DNA of 64,000 bases from Gammaproteobacteria bacterium (ex Lamellibrachia satsuma). GTDB lineage: Bacteria; Pseudomonadota; Gammaproteobacteria; Chromatiales; Chromatiaceae. Of the stretch, positions 48,323-57,532 are shown one piece after another. The DNA lies in the NCBI GenBank assembly GCA_019623805.1, contig CP053680.1, positions 310,001 to 374,000 on the forward strand, read 5' to 3'. The notes below the pieces were generated by a model. That model was not told the DNA's origin. It ran no database searches and was given only the letters and a program-made list of their open reading frames with translations. Made by a program: the position numbers and the translations under genes. Position 1 is the stretch's first letter, and every line of letters starts with the position of its first letter.

Positions 48323-49330
48323 CTAGGGCCGCATCTCTTTGTAGTCCTGAAAGGTCACCGGTTCGATCTCCGGGTGCGCCTGCAGAAACGCTTCGAGTTT
48401 TTTCAGTGAATAGGGGCTCATCGCCTTGGGGTGTCCCATCACGTTGAAGATCGGCTCGCGCCCGGAGGCCAGCAGGCTCCTATAGGACTTCTCCAGCAGA
48501 CCGGCCTTGGCGCCATCAATGGAGGTTACGGTATTGGTGACCTTGGTCAGAAGCTCCCGGTAGTAGGCGGCATTGGCCACCATGGCAGCACCATCGCCAT
48601 AGGGTTTGAAATCCCCCCGCGCAAACTTTTTGATAAATACCATTTTCCAGTAAAAAGAGGGCCAGACCCTGCAGGCGGTGATGGGAATCTCCAGGAAACG
48701 TCCAGGCTCCACTTCTTTGACCGGATCACTTTCGAATCGCCAGAGAGACTTTTTCGGTGCGCCACGAAAGTCGAAACCGCGTATATCGTCCGGCGACATA
48801 CCCTCATCGTAGACCGTGCTGTCGAGCCAGATACCCTGATTATGGAGCGCGTCGCCAATAGAATCGAAGGGCTGCATGCACCAGCCACCGGCACGGTAGG
48901 AAAAAATTGAGTCGCCCACGATATCGGTCAGCGCTTTTTTATAACGTGCGACGATCTCTTCGACCGCCTCGGGTGCATAGTCATGCAGACGGTAGCGACT
49001 CGTGTCGATTCGCCAGCCGCCATCCACGTACTCCGTATCCTCCCAGTGGGGGTGGATATGCAGCTGCACATCATGACCACCCTTCGTAAGCCGCTGAAGC
49101 TGCTCGCTGATAACAGCGTAATCCTGCTGCAAATCATCATTATCAGACGCAGCACGCTTCAGCTTGTCCAGATAACCGGCATCCACAAAAAGCGTAAGCT
49201 TGGCACCAAAACGATCGACCAGTTTTGCCAATTCATCGATGGGATGGATCATGCAATTGTGGACACTGCCCACTTCCCGACCAAAGAAGAGCTCATAATC
49301 CAGGGTAATAAGCAGACGCGTGCCCATCAA
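48323..49330 (-). CDS. Polysaccharide deacetylase-like (NodB-homology) protein
   Basis: 335 residues (start Met-Met-Gly; the second Met is equally possible). Seen are an N-terminal LLITLDYELFFGREVG with the catalytic-type Asp, KLTLFVDAGYLDKL, the metal-binding HxxxH-like QLHIHPHWED, and YRAGGWCMQPFD with the Arg/Gly/Trp loop. This is the carbohydrate esterase 4-type barrel. The metal ligands are partly recognisable. The substrate is unknown. It follows cmoA-cmoB on the minus strand after a 65-base gap. Confidence 0.8.
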   Translation of the reverse strand: MMGTRLLITLDYELFFGREVGSVHNCMIHPIDELAKLVDRFGAKLTLFVDAGYLDKLKRAASDNDDLQQDYAVISEQLQRLTKGGHDVQLHIHPHWEDTEYVDGGWRIDTSRYRLHDYAPEAVEEIVARYKKALTDIVGDSIFSYRAGGWCMQPFDSIGDALHNQGIWLDSTVYDEGMSPDDIRGFDFRGAPKKSLWRFESDPVKEVEPGRFLEIPITACRVWPSFYWKMVFIKKFARGDFKPYGDGAAMVANAAYYRELLTKVTNTVTSIDGAKAGLLEKSYRSLLASGREPIFNVMGHPKAMSPYSLKKLEAFLQAHPEIEPVTFQDYKEMRP

Positions 49331-49395
49331 AAACTATCCGTTCCAACCAAATCGGTCATTATCGCAAAACTTACCGGTCCCATGGCAAATTTTTG

Positions 49396-50370
49396 TTACG
49401 CTTCTGCCAGGAATATCGCCCGGCGCGGTGCCGGCAGGCCTTCAACTGTCTGTGAGGCATCCTGAGGGTCGAGGTAGTCCGCCAGGGACTCAAACTGCAT
49501 CCACTCTGTCGAACGCTGCTCCTCCACAGAAGTTCGGCCCACATCGATCAGACGGATATTGCTGAATCCCGCCCGCCGCAGCCAACTCTTTAGGGTTGCA
49601 GGCGAGGGCAGAAACCAGACGTTGCGCATCTTGGCGTAGCGTCCCTCCGGCACCAGCACCTCCCCCAGCCCCCCTTCTATGACCAAGGTCTCCAGCACCA
49701 GCTCCCCCCCCTTGCGCAGACAGCCTTTCAGTTCCGACAGATGCGCAAATGGGGAGCGGCGATGGTAGAGAACCCCCATGGAAAAAACCGTATCAAAAGC
49801 CTGTAGATTGGGGGGCAGATCCTCGATACCCAGGGGCAGCACCTCCACCGGGAGTTGCCGCCCCAGGAAGTAACGGATCGCCTCGAACTGTTTGACGAAA
49901 AGCTGTGTGGGATCGATGCCGATCACCTGTCTGGCACCCTCCCCAACCATGCGCCAGCAGTGGTAGCCGTTACCACAACCCACATCCAGCACCAACCGAT
50001 CCCGCAAAGGTTGGATGTGGCCTTGCAGGCGCGCCCATTTCCAGTCTGAACGCCACTCTGTATCCAAGTGAATACCGAAGATATCAAAGGGGCCCTTGCG
50101 CCAGGGATGGAGCTGTTTCAACAGACCCGCGATCTCCTGCCGGACTGTGTCGCCACAGACCTGCTCTGTCCTGATAGTCACTGCACTGGAAGTAAGATCA
50201 ATCTGTGATGGTTCGACGGAAGGCAGTGCGGCGATCGCCTCGGACCACTTCTGCATATCGCCGTGGGACCGCTCCCGCCAGACAGACTCAATCTGTTCCG
50301 GCAACTGGTCCAGCCAATGTCCCAGGGGCGTTCTCATCAGCGGCACCATCCACTGCCAATCACCGTTCAT
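49396..50370 (-). CDS. cmoB: tRNA U34 carboxymethyltransferase CmoB
   Basis: Uses carboxy-S-adenosylmethionine made by CmoA to form 5-carboxymethoxyuridine at tRNA position 34. 324 residues from ATG 50370, which overlaps the cmoA stop (ATGA) and matches the E. coli length of 323; a longer frame to 50403 is unlikely. Signatures seen: PWRKGPFDIFGIHLDTEWRS, the SAM-site LDVGCGNGYHCWRM, IGIDPTQLFVKQFEAIRYFL, and FSMGVLYHRRSP. Confidence 0.96.
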   Translation of the reverse strand: MNGDWQWMVPLMRTPLGHWLDQLPEQIESVWRERSHGDMQKWSEAIAALPSVEPSQIDLTSSAVTIRTEQVCGDTVRQEIAGLLKQLHPWRKGPFDIFGIHLDTEWRSDWKWARLQGHIQPLRDRLVLDVGCGNGYHCWRMVGEGARQVIGIDPTQLFVKQFEAIRYFLGRQLPVEVLPLGIEDLPPNLQAFDTVFSMGVLYHRRSPFAHLSELKGCLRKGGELVLETLVIEGGLGEVLVPEGRYAKMRNVWFLPSPATLKSWLRRAGFSNIRLIDVGRTSVEEQRSTEWMQFESLADYLDPQDASQTVEGLPAPRRAIFLAEA

Positions 50371-51092
50371 TTGATGGCCAGCAGGGAGACGAAATTGAAA
50401 CATTGAAACCAGACTTCCACGATATTGAAACCAGCTTGAAACAATCTGTCCTGGTGGGTAGCCAGGGTTTCGGGAAGCAGCACATTCTCCAGGGCGGTAC
50501 GCTTCTGGCTGATCTCCAGATCCGAGTAACCCTGGCCTTTTTTGAAAGCATGGTGCATGTCGGTAAAAAGGGCCTGCGCCTGAGGCTTTCCCAAGGCAAT
50601 CTTTTCCGACAACACCAAAATTCCACTCGGCAGCATACCGTCAAAGATATGCTGCAACAGTCCGGATCGCCGCTCCGGCGGCACGAACTGGAGCGTAAAA
50701 TTGAGCACTACCATGGAGGCTTTCCGCACCCTGATATCCTGAATATCGGCACACACAAAATCCACAGGCGCCTTTCCGGTATCGGCTTCAAGAAACTCTC
50801 TGGCCCGTGTCAGCATGGCAGGAGAGTTATCCACCGCAATGACACGGCAATCCCTGTCACCGATGCCTGAACGCATGGCTAAGGCAGCGGCGCCCAAAGA
50901 ACAGCCTAAGTCATAACAGCGGCTTTCAGACTGCACACTCCGAGCCGCCAGGGTGGCGATCATATTGATGATGGTTGCATATCCCGGTACCGAACGCTGA
51001 ATCATGTCCGGGAAGACACCTGCCACCATCTCATCGAAAACAAAGTCGGTGACCAGTGCCTGGGGAGTTGCGTAGATTTTATCCTTAGCCAT
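50367..51092 (-). CDS. cmoA: Carboxy-S-adenosyl-L-methionine synthase CmoA
   Basis: Converts S-adenosylmethionine and prephenate to carboxy-SAM for CmoB. 241 residues from ATG 51092 (MAKDKIYATPQALVTDFVFD), the usual N-terminus; a longer frame from 51146 is not supported. The SAM-binding CYDLGCSLGAAALAM and IAVDNSPAMLTRARE and the family stretch VVLNFTLQFVPPERR are visible. It is in an operon with cmoB through a 4-base overlap. Confidence 0.96.
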   Translation of the reverse strand: MAKDKIYATPQALVTDFVFDEMVAGVFPDMIQRSVPGYATIINMIATLAARSVQSESRCYDLGCSLGAAALAMRSGIGDRDCRVIAVDNSPAMLTRAREFLEADTGKAPVDFVCADIQDIRVRKASMVVLNFTLQFVPPERRSGLLQHIFDGMLPSGILVLSEKIALGKPQAQALFTDMHHAFKKGQGYSDLEISQKRTALENVLLPETLATHQDRLFQAGFNIVEVWFQCFNFVSLLAIK

Positions 51093-51164
51093 TTCTGTCT
51101 TATATTCAACCGATACACTCACTTTCCAGAGGCATCTTTGGGACAACCAGAGTCATTGTGCCGT

Positions 51165-51252
51165 TGTCATCCCGACCGCAGGAAGAGATCTCAAACTATC
51201 CTGCTATCAACGAGTGACTATCAGGAGATTTCTCCCTACAGTCAAAATGACA
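51165..51252. repeat. Intergenic inverted repeat, GTCAT..GAGAAATCT family, copy 2
   Basis: Left arm TGTCATCCCGACCGCAGGAA and right arm TCTCCCTACAGTCAAAATGACA form an imperfect inverted repeat like the one at 6995-7076. It lies in the 263-base gap between cmoA (minus) and the small CPIC gene (plus), where promoters for both should be. Confidence 0.6.
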
Positions 51253-51355
51253 TTATTCTGAGGTCTCTGAAAATTTTCAGACCTACATTTTACGCTGATT
51301 TCCACTTGAGTGATGCATTCGAATAGAATGCCTATAACAGTAGAAGGAGTAACCC

Positions 51356-51640
51356 ATGGGCCTGTTTGACTTCCTTTTGACCAACCAGATGAAACGCGAC
51401 AAGATCGCCACTGGGATAGGCCTGAAAACAGGCATCTTCGTTGAATGCCCAATTTGCCGGGATGTCACGAAAGCACCAAATCATGAAGCATTCCGGGAGC
51501 AGACTGAGGACTATGTCAGGACGCTGGTAGAGAATCGGGATGGACAGACGAAATTATTCGGCAATGATGAAACAGAGATGATCCGCACCATCGCGGAGGT
51601 CGGAAAAAAACTGCCTTACAACTGTATGTGTCACATTTAG
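51356..51640 (+). CDS. Small protein with a CPIC cysteine motif, unknown function
   Basis: 94 residues with a strong ribosome site (GAAGGAG, 7 bases upstream). It starts MGLFDFLLTNQMKRDKIATG, has VECPICRDVTKAP near residue 30 (one CxxC) and ends YNCMCHI with a second CxC, so a single zinc or iron site is possible. No membrane segment. The last four bases overlap the converging MFS gene stop. No family is recognised. Confidence 0.7.
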   Translation: MGLFDFLLTNQMKRDKIATGIGLKTGIFVECPICRDVTKAPNHEAFREQTEDYVRTLVENRDGQTKLFGNDETEMIRTIAEVGKKLPYNCMCHI

Positions 51641-52908
51641 CCCGCTGCAAATGAACGAGCTGCCGCCTCTCCCTCGGCTACATCGACCCGGCTCAATAGC
51701 AGTGCTCCCGCTACAAACAGTATTGCCACCGAGAGAATGGCTATGCGTGCATCCCCGGTAATCACGCCAACCCAGCCCATCAAGAGGGGACCAAATACCA
51801 CTGCAAACTTACCCAGCATATTGTAGAAACCAAAAAACTCCGCAGCCTGATCCCGCGGTATCAAACGAGCATAGAGTGAGCGGGAGAGCGACTGAATCCC
51901 CCCCTGCACCAATCCGATAGCCACAGCCAGTGCGTAGAACTCCCAGACCGAGTCCATACGGTAGGCCCAAAGAAGAATCATTAGATAGACGAAGATTGCC
52001 AACATAATCCCTTGCCTGGGACCTCTTCTTGCACCCAGCCGACCGAACAGAATGGCCGCTGGGAAACCGACAAACTGGGTGATCAACAGGGCTGTCATCA
52101 GATTGTTGGCATCAAAGCCGATAGAGAGCCCGTAATCCACCGCCATGCGCACGATGGTGTCGACCCCATCGATGTAGAGCCAGTAGGCCAACAGGAAGAG
52201 GAAGGTCATGCGCAACTGCCGCAGCTTGCGAAGCGTCGATCGCAGCTGCCGAAAACCGGCCAGCAGATGACTGCCCTCACCACATTTTTTTGGGGGCTCC
52301 TTAACGAACAGAAAGACCGGAATCGAGAACAGGCCCCACCAGAGGGCGACCGTGATAAATGAGAGCCTGACCGCCTCGGCAGTACCGCTGAGGCCGAAAA
52401 ACTCCGGATAGAGCGTCATCACCACATCGAAGGCAAAAAGCAATCCTCCCCCCAGATAGCCTACGCCAAAACCCAGCGCGGAGAGCCGGTCGTAATCCTT
52501 CTCCTCCGCCACCGACACCAACAGGGAGTCATAGAAGATCACACCCCCGGAAAAACCCAGAATCCCCAGTCCGTAGAGTGTCAGCGCCATCATCCAGCTG
52601 CCCTGCCCTACCAGATAGAGGGCACCGGTCATGACTATGCCCATTGAGGTGAAGAAGAGCAGGAAACCTTTTTTTGCACCGGCCTGATCTGCGATCGATC
52701 CCAGCAGGGGCGCAAGACAGACGATGATGAGGCTTGCCAGAGAATTGGTCATACCCAGGTGGAAGGTACTCTCCGTGGCCTCGACGCCTGCACTCCAATA
52801 CTGCTTGAAGAAAAGCGGAAAAAACCCGGCCATCACCGTTGTGGCGAAGGCTGAATTCGCCCAGTCATAGAAGACCCAGGCGAGCGCGCCTCCACGAATC
52901 TTCCGCAT
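51637..52908 (-). CDS. MFS transporter, UMF1 (Atg22-like) family
   Basis: 423 residues, 12 membrane helices. The N-terminus ALAWVFYDWANSAFATTVMA carries the family-typical YDWANSAF motif. Other MFS-like elements are RLGARRGPRQGI near residue 292 and IGLVQGGIQSLSRSLYARLI near 335 (VQGGxQSLSRS is a UMF1 feature). The substrate of bacterial members is unknown; the fungal relative effluxes amino acids from vacuoles. It lies 6 bases after the response-regulator stop, so it belongs to the same minus-strand operon. Confidence 0.92.
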   Translation of the reverse strand: MRKIRGGALAWVFYDWANSAFATTVMAGFFPLFFKQYWSAGVEATESTFHLGMTNSLASLIIVCLAPLLGSIADQAGAKKGFLLFFTSMGIVMTGALYLVGQGSWMMALTLYGLGILGFSGGVIFYDSLLVSVAEEKDYDRLSALGFGVGYLGGGLLFAFDVVMTLYPEFFGLSGTAEAVRLSFITVALWWGLFSIPVFLFVKEPPKKCGEGSHLLAGFRQLRSTLRKLRQLRMTFLFLLAYWLYIDGVDTIVRMAVDYGLSIGFDANNLMTALLITQFVGFPAAILFGRLGARRGPRQGIMLAIFVYLMILLWAYRMDSVWEFYALAVAIGLVQGGIQSLSRSLYARLIPRDQAAEFFGFYNMLGKFAVVFGPLLMGWVGVITGDARIAILSVAILFVAGALLLSRVDVAEGEAAARSFAAG

Positions 52909-52914
52909 GAATGT

Positions 52915-53550
52915 CTACTCTTCCTCTTTCACATGTTCCTTGATCATATTGGCCAGTACCGCCATGCGCACCAACTTGGCCAGCGATCCCGCTTCCATCT
53001 TCTCCATCACCCGGGCACGATGAGCCTCAACCGTCTTTGCACTGACACCGAGGGTGGTAGCAATCTCTTTGTTGGCCTTGCCGCTGGTCACCATCTCCAT
53101 GACCTCATGTTCCCTGGGCGTAAGCCGGGCAAGACGGGCGGCAATCTCAGCGCGTTGAGACTGATAATCACGCTGCTGCTCATCAAGTGACAGCGCATGC
53201 CGGATGCTCTCCAGCAACAGTTCATCATTGAAGGGTTTTTCGATGAAATCCACAGCACCCGCTTTCATCGCCCGTACCGCCATCGGCACGTCGCCATGTC
53301 CGGTAATGATGATGACCGGAATCGCAATCTGATGATTCATCAGGTACTCCTGCAGCTCCAGCCCGCTCATGCCCGGCATGCGCACATCGAGTAACAGGCA
53401 GCCTGAACGTCCCGGGTAGTAGCTTGAGATAAAAGCACTCGCAGAGTCGAAGGTCTCCACCTGCATGGCTACAGACTCGATCAGCCACTTCAGGGAGTTC
53501 CGCATGGCCTGGTCGTCGTCAACAACAAATACCGTCGGTTTATTGCTCAT
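52915..53550 (-). CDS. FixJ-like response regulator (receiver + LuxR HTH)
   Basis: 211 residues from ATG 53550 (SNKPTVFVVDDDQAMRNSLK), against 204 for FixJ; a longer frame to 53616 reads into the kinase gene and is unlikely. Receiver domain at 5-120 with the acidic pocket VVDDD, the phosphorylation site LLLDVRMPGMSGLE, ITGHGDV and the Lys in IEKPF. The LuxR-type helix-turn-helix is at 145-200 (LTPREHEVMEMVTSGKANKE, then IATTLGVSAKTVEAHRAR). Operon with the kinase upstream and the UMF1 transporter downstream. Confidence 0.95.
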   Translation of the reverse strand: MSNKPTVFVVDDDQAMRNSLKWLIESVAMQVETFDSASAFISSYYPGRSGCLLLDVRMPGMSGLELQEYLMNHQIAIPVIIITGHGDVPMAVRAMKAGAVDFIEKPFNDELLLESIRHALSLDEQQRDYQSQRAEIAARLARLTPREHEVMEMVTSGKANKEIATTLGVSAKTVEAHRARVMEKMEAGSLAKLVRMAVLANMIKEHVKEEE

Positions 53551-53554
53551 AGAT

Positions 53555-56110
53555 TCAGTATCCCGGTAGTTCCAGCTTTGGATCGGTCGGTAATATAACC
53601 GTAAACTCAGTGCCATGTCCCAGCTCGGATGTCACGAAAATATCACCCTGGTGATCCTCGATAATCTTGCGGCTGATGGCCAACCCCATGCCCATCCCAC
53701 TCTCCTTGGTCGAGAAGAAGGCGTCGAACAAGTGTTCCATGATATCAGGTGAAATACCGGGTCCGGAATCCCGAACCTGTATCTCCACCCGCCTTTCATC
53801 CAGTTTGCAGGTAACCAGCGTCAGTCTTCTCTGGCTCACCTCTACCTGTTGGAGTACTTGAATGGCGTTGCGCACCAGGTTGAGCAGCACCTGTTCGATC
53901 TGCACCAGATCGACCTTCACCGGCAGACCTTCACAAGCGAGGTCGATAATAATTTCGACAGATCGCTTGTTTGCTTCGTACTCCACAAACGAAGCAACTT
54001 CAATAACCAACTCATTCAGGTTGACCAATATCTGCTCATGGGGCTTCTTACCCACCAGACTGCGCAGACGTTTGATGATCTCTCCTGCCCGTTCCGCCTG
54101 AACGGTGATCTGGGCCATCGCACCCACCAACTCCGCCTCACCGCCGATCCCCGCCTGTAGACGGCGTACGCAGCCACTTGCAAAATTAACAATGGCGGCA
54201 AGCGGCTGGTTCAACTCATGCGCCAGTCCGGTAGCCATCTCACCCATGGTACTGACCCGGCAAACATGTACCAGTTCCGACTGGTGCTGACGGCTTTGCT
54301 GCTCAGCGCTTCGCACCTGGGTAATATCCCTGCCGTAAATATTGACGTAACCCAATTCAACAATTGGCGCGAGCAGCAGGGAGAAAATCTGCTCTTCACT
54401 GGCAAGTTCATACTCCCTATTATGACCCACATCCAGTGTCTCCAACACCAGATTGCGCCAATACAACGGCAGCGTCTGGGCCAGTTCACACCCCCAATAG
54501 TCAAGCAGGGGTTCGCTTGCCGCATTGGCATAGGTGATCACGCCACGGTTGTTTATGCGCAACACCGGACTTGGGTTTTCACTGGTAAACTTTGCCAGGC
54601 TCTGAATCTCCCGTTCTGCCTTGCGCCGTTCACTGACATCCCGTAGATAAAGGGTGAAAAGCGTCTGATCATGCATGTAGATTGGAACCGCTGAACACTC
54701 GACAGGTGTTTCGGCACCATTGACATCCGTCGTCAAAAAACCCTCTGGGGCGCAGGCGCTCGCCCCTTCCGGCAGGTTGCGACAAGCTGCCAGCAGATTA
54801 CTGAAACGTGTCCTGTCGTTCGTATGGATCAACTGCTGTGTGATGGATTGTCCTAACAGATGGTCACGTTCAAAACCAAAGGTCCGTTCTGCAGTTACAT
54901 TCACCTCGACCACTGTTGCTGTCGAGTCCACTGTAATAATTGAGTCCAGCGCAGTATCCAAGAGTGTGCTTTTCAACACCTCGGAATCGTGAATCTGCGT
55001 CTCATGTTCGCGTTGCACCTCATCCTGCGCCGCGCCGACACGCTGAAAATAGTCCCGAATCCAGGCTTCCAGCACCAATAGCTGGTTGCCCCGATCCTGC
55101 ACTGGCTGTTCGATGTTCAATGCTCGCCGGCCAAGGTTGGATATTCGATGAAGAAAGTGATTGAGTCGGGCAGAAACAAAGAAAAACAGCAGAGAGAACA
55201 CCGCCACAAAAGCAGCGGCTTCAAGCAACCGCTCACGCCGCTCACTTGCAAGAATTCGCTGGCTGGTCTGCTCCACCCGTTTACGGGATATCAGGGTGGC
55301 AAACTGGATATTCTGATCCGACCCCTCATAAACCGTGAAAGACTGGGAAGTGACGAGATAATCGTCTTCCCATTGGCTTAGTTTGGAATTGCGCAGAATC
55401 TGTTTCTCGTCACTACTGGAGAGCAATACCTGGCGATCCGCATCCAACAGGCCGACCACGCTGCCGTCACCGGCCACGACCTGTTGGGATTGAAGCAGGA
55501 AGCGTTCGTCGATAGGGATGACCAGCATCAATACCGCCTTTTTCCGCCCATGTGGATCGTCAATGGCTGACCAGGCAATCAGGTAGGGAGCTTGCCAGAC
55601 ATTTGTCACCACAGCGCCATCCCTGCCTGAATAACCCTTTGCCGCTTTCGCGACCGGAAAAGGTGTGTCCTGCTGATGGAAGACCTCCCGCACCCTATCT
55701 TTGGCATCCAGCAGCACCACCTGACTGGGTGCCACAGAACCAACCATTGGATGCCCCTTCTCCAGCCATGCGGGTTGCGATTCTATATAGGTTTTAGGGT
55801 ATAGCTGGCGACTTTCCCAATCAGGCGATTGAACATGATTAACCAGACGCCAATGCTGCGACAAACCATGCGCAGCAATCTGCCACTGCCGCAGATACTG
55901 TTCGAACCGGTAGCGGGTGTCACGCGCGCGTCGATCCAGCTGCAGTTCGAGTTCGCTCTGAAAAATTTCGCCCAGTGCCCGGCTTTGTATGGGGTCCAGC
56001 ACCAACCAGACCAGCACTCCACAGAGCACACCCACAAGGACAGATATCCACTGCAACGGAATGCGCTCAAACCAGCGAAAAAACCTGCCTCTGCCCGTAT
56101 GCGCCATCAA
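53555..56110 (-). CDS. Membrane sensor histidine kinase with tandem PAS domains
   Basis: 851 residues. One N-terminal helix (about 20-40), an extracytoplasmic sensing region (40-305) and a second helix (about 306-325: LLEAAAFVAVFSLLFFFVSA). Two PAS domains follow (about 385-500 and 515-615), then HisKA with the phospho-His in MGEMATGLAHELNQPLAAIV (NtrB/FixL-type) and the ATPase with FSTKESGMGMGLAISRKIIE. No haem-binding His pattern of FixL was recognised in the PAS domains. Paired with the FixJ-like regulator 4 bases downstream. The signal is probably sensed outside the membrane. It starts at ATG 56110 or the next Met. Confidence 0.95.
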   Translation of the reverse strand: MMAHTGRGRFFRWFERIPLQWISVLVGVLCGVLVWLVLDPIQSRALGEIFQSELELQLDRRARDTRYRFEQYLRQWQIAAHGLSQHWRLVNHVQSPDWESRQLYPKTYIESQPAWLEKGHPMVGSVAPSQVVLLDAKDRVREVFHQQDTPFPVAKAAKGYSGRDGAVVTNVWQAPYLIAWSAIDDPHGRKKAVLMLVIPIDERFLLQSQQVVAGDGSVVGLLDADRQVLLSSSDEKQILRNSKLSQWEDDYLVTSQSFTVYEGSDQNIQFATLISRKRVEQTSQRILASERRERLLEAAAFVAVFSLLFFFVSARLNHFLHRISNLGRRALNIEQPVQDRGNQLLVLEAWIRDYFQRVGAAQDEVQREHETQIHDSEVLKSTLLDTALDSIITVDSTATVVEVNVTAERTFGFERDHLLGQSITQQLIHTNDRTRFSNLLAACRNLPEGASACAPEGFLTTDVNGAETPVECSAVPIYMHDQTLFTLYLRDVSERRKAEREIQSLAKFTSENPSPVLRINNRGVITYANAASEPLLDYWGCELAQTLPLYWRNLVLETLDVGHNREYELASEEQIFSLLLAPIVELGYVNIYGRDITQVRSAEQQSRQHQSELVHVCRVSTMGEMATGLAHELNQPLAAIVNFASGCVRRLQAGIGGEAELVGAMAQITVQAERAGEIIKRLRSLVGKKPHEQILVNLNELVIEVASFVEYEANKRSVEIIIDLACEGLPVKVDLVQIEQVLLNLVRNAIQVLQQVEVSQRRLTLVTCKLDERRVEIQVRDSGPGISPDIMEHLFDAFFSTKESGMGMGLAISRKIIEDHQGDIFVTSELGHGTEFTVILPTDPKLELPGY

Positions 56111-56279
56111 ATACCCAAATGATCAATCCTGTGATTTCAATGATATACGAAACCATCATGAGACTGATCATAGGACTTTCACGGGCCGCTGGATAGTCCA
56201 AAGGGATTTTGATCTCATATTGCCCCCCTCTACCGAGGCACCAAAATCAACCCCCGAAAGCAAAACCGATCTCTTTTCC

Positions 56280-56306
56280 AAAAAAAAGAGGCGCTGTTTG
56301 CGCCTC
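56280..56306 (-). terminator. Intrinsic terminator downstream of PilZ gene
   Basis: On the minus strand a GAGGCGC-AAACA-GCGCCTC hairpin (56306-56288) is followed by eight T residues (56287-56280). It lies about 75 bases after the PilZ stop and is the clearest rho-independent terminator in the window. Confidence 0.8.
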
Positions 56307-56382
56307 ATTCGAAGATTCCAGATGTATCCCGGATGGAAAAAAGTATCGGCCAAATATGAAATCTATCTGACCTGGATTTAAG

Positions 56383-56784
56383 TCAAATTGCGATTGCCCT
56401 GCCGGGACTTGAACCAGACACCGGTCCAGGTCTTGTCATCGTTGTATCAGCCTGCCCATTCAGGATTCGCCTGAGCATCTGACGGACATTTGTGTCCAAT
56501 TCACTGAACATGAGGCCAACACCATCCGCCCTATGGTGAACCACCAGTGCCTTGGCTTTACACTGCACGCTTTTCGTGGGGCATTTGACTGGAAAAGTGA
56601 TCTCCACCAAGGCATTAATTGCCAACTGAACACGCCCGACATTGATGAACATACCACCCAATCCTACATCCTGGGTTTTCCCGCTGATCAAACCGAGCCC
56701 ACGGTAATTGAGCGTTACGTTAAGCGCGATAGGTTTTCGCACGGCACAACGGTGTTCCACTGTCTCTGTCCTAATAAATTGCAA
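56383..56784 (-). CDS. PilZ-domain protein with altered c-di-GMP motif
   Basis: 133 residues. RxxxR is present at the N-terminus (HRCAVRKPIALN). The second PilZ motif, normally D/NxSxxG, reads QDVGLGGMFINVG, with Gly in place of Ser. Beta-strand spacing otherwise matches a single PilZ barrel, ending ADGVGLMFSELD. c-di-GMP binding is therefore possible but uncertain. Monocistronic, with its own terminator at 56280. Confidence 0.85.
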   Translation of the reverse strand: MQFIRTETVEHRCAVRKPIALNVTLNYRGLGLISGKTQDVGLGGMFINVGRVQLAINALVEITFPVKCPTKSVQCKAKALVVHHRADGVGLMFSELDTNVRQMLRRILNGQADTTMTRPGPVSGSSPGRAIAI

Positions 56785-56907
56785 AAATCTGCACCAGGGA
56801 GTGGTAAGCGTAGTTCACTGATTAGAATTGGCAAGGCCGGGGCTTTGCCTGTCTGAGCAAGGGATTTTCCCTATCAAAAACCACTAGTGCTCCGGTAGAA
56901 TCTCAGG

Positions 56908-57357
56908 ATGCATGAACAATATCCTGTAAACCTTGAAGAGGCGGTATCCCCGGGTTTTTTTCGCCGGATTGCTGCAATGCTCTACGACAGTCTGCTCCTG
57001 GTGGCATTGATGGCAGTGGCCACGACACTGATTACGCTACCGTTGGAGATGCCAAGCGGCAGCTTACTCGTCGTCTACCAACTTTTTCTATTCGAAATCA
57101 TACCCTTGGCATTTTTCACCGGGTTTTGGGCCTGGGGTGGCCAGACTCTGGGCATGCGGGCCTGGCGACTGCGTCTGGTGCGCACCGATGGCGGCAAACC
57201 CACCTGGGGCGATGCCCTGAAACGCCATCTGGCCGCCATCTTCTCCTGGCTGGTCTTTGGCCTGGGTTTTTTGTGGATATTGTTCGACCCGGAAAAACTG
57301 GCCTGGCACGACCGGATGTCAGGTACCCGGCTGGTGATCGTTGCCAAGTCGCATTAG
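56908..57357 (+). CDS. RDD-family membrane protein
   Basis: 149 residues with three hydrophobic helices. The Arg-Asp-Asp pattern is seen as FFRRIAAMLYDSLLLVALMA near residue 20 and WHDRMSGTRLV near the end. The middle has the family GFWAWGGQTLGMRAWRLRLV. The function is not established; some members affect ion or proton exchange. It stands alone, transcribed away from the PilZ gene. Confidence 0.9.
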   Translation: MHEQYPVNLEEAVSPGFFRRIAAMLYDSLLLVALMAVATTLITLPLEMPSGSLLVVYQLFLFEIIPLAFFTGFWAWGGQTLGMRAWRLRLVRTDGGKPTWGDALKRHLAAIFSWLVFGLGFLWILFDPEKLAWHDRMSGTRLVIVAKSH

Positions 57358-57362
57358 CCTAT

Positions 57363-57401
57363 TGTTGGGTTACGGCCAAAAAGACGGCCTAACCCAACCT
57401 A
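57363..57401. repeat. Palindromic intergenic element GTTGGGTTACGGCC
   Basis: Left arm TGTTGGGTTACGGCC and right arm GGCCTAACCCAACCT are near-perfect inverted copies around AAAAAGAC. It directly follows the RDD gene. This TAACCCAAC-type element is a common bacterial intergenic palindrome. The rest of the 57358-57532 gap shows no gene. Confidence 0.55.
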
Positions 57402-57532
57402 CCCAAGTGGTTGATTGTTGGTAGTTCCAGGGGTCAGAGTCGATCCAGTTACGAAGTCACATCACTCGCACCGCATTTATCTCGCCTCATGCCACTTCCC
57501 AACATATTCACTCTCGACTCCGCCCCCTCAAG

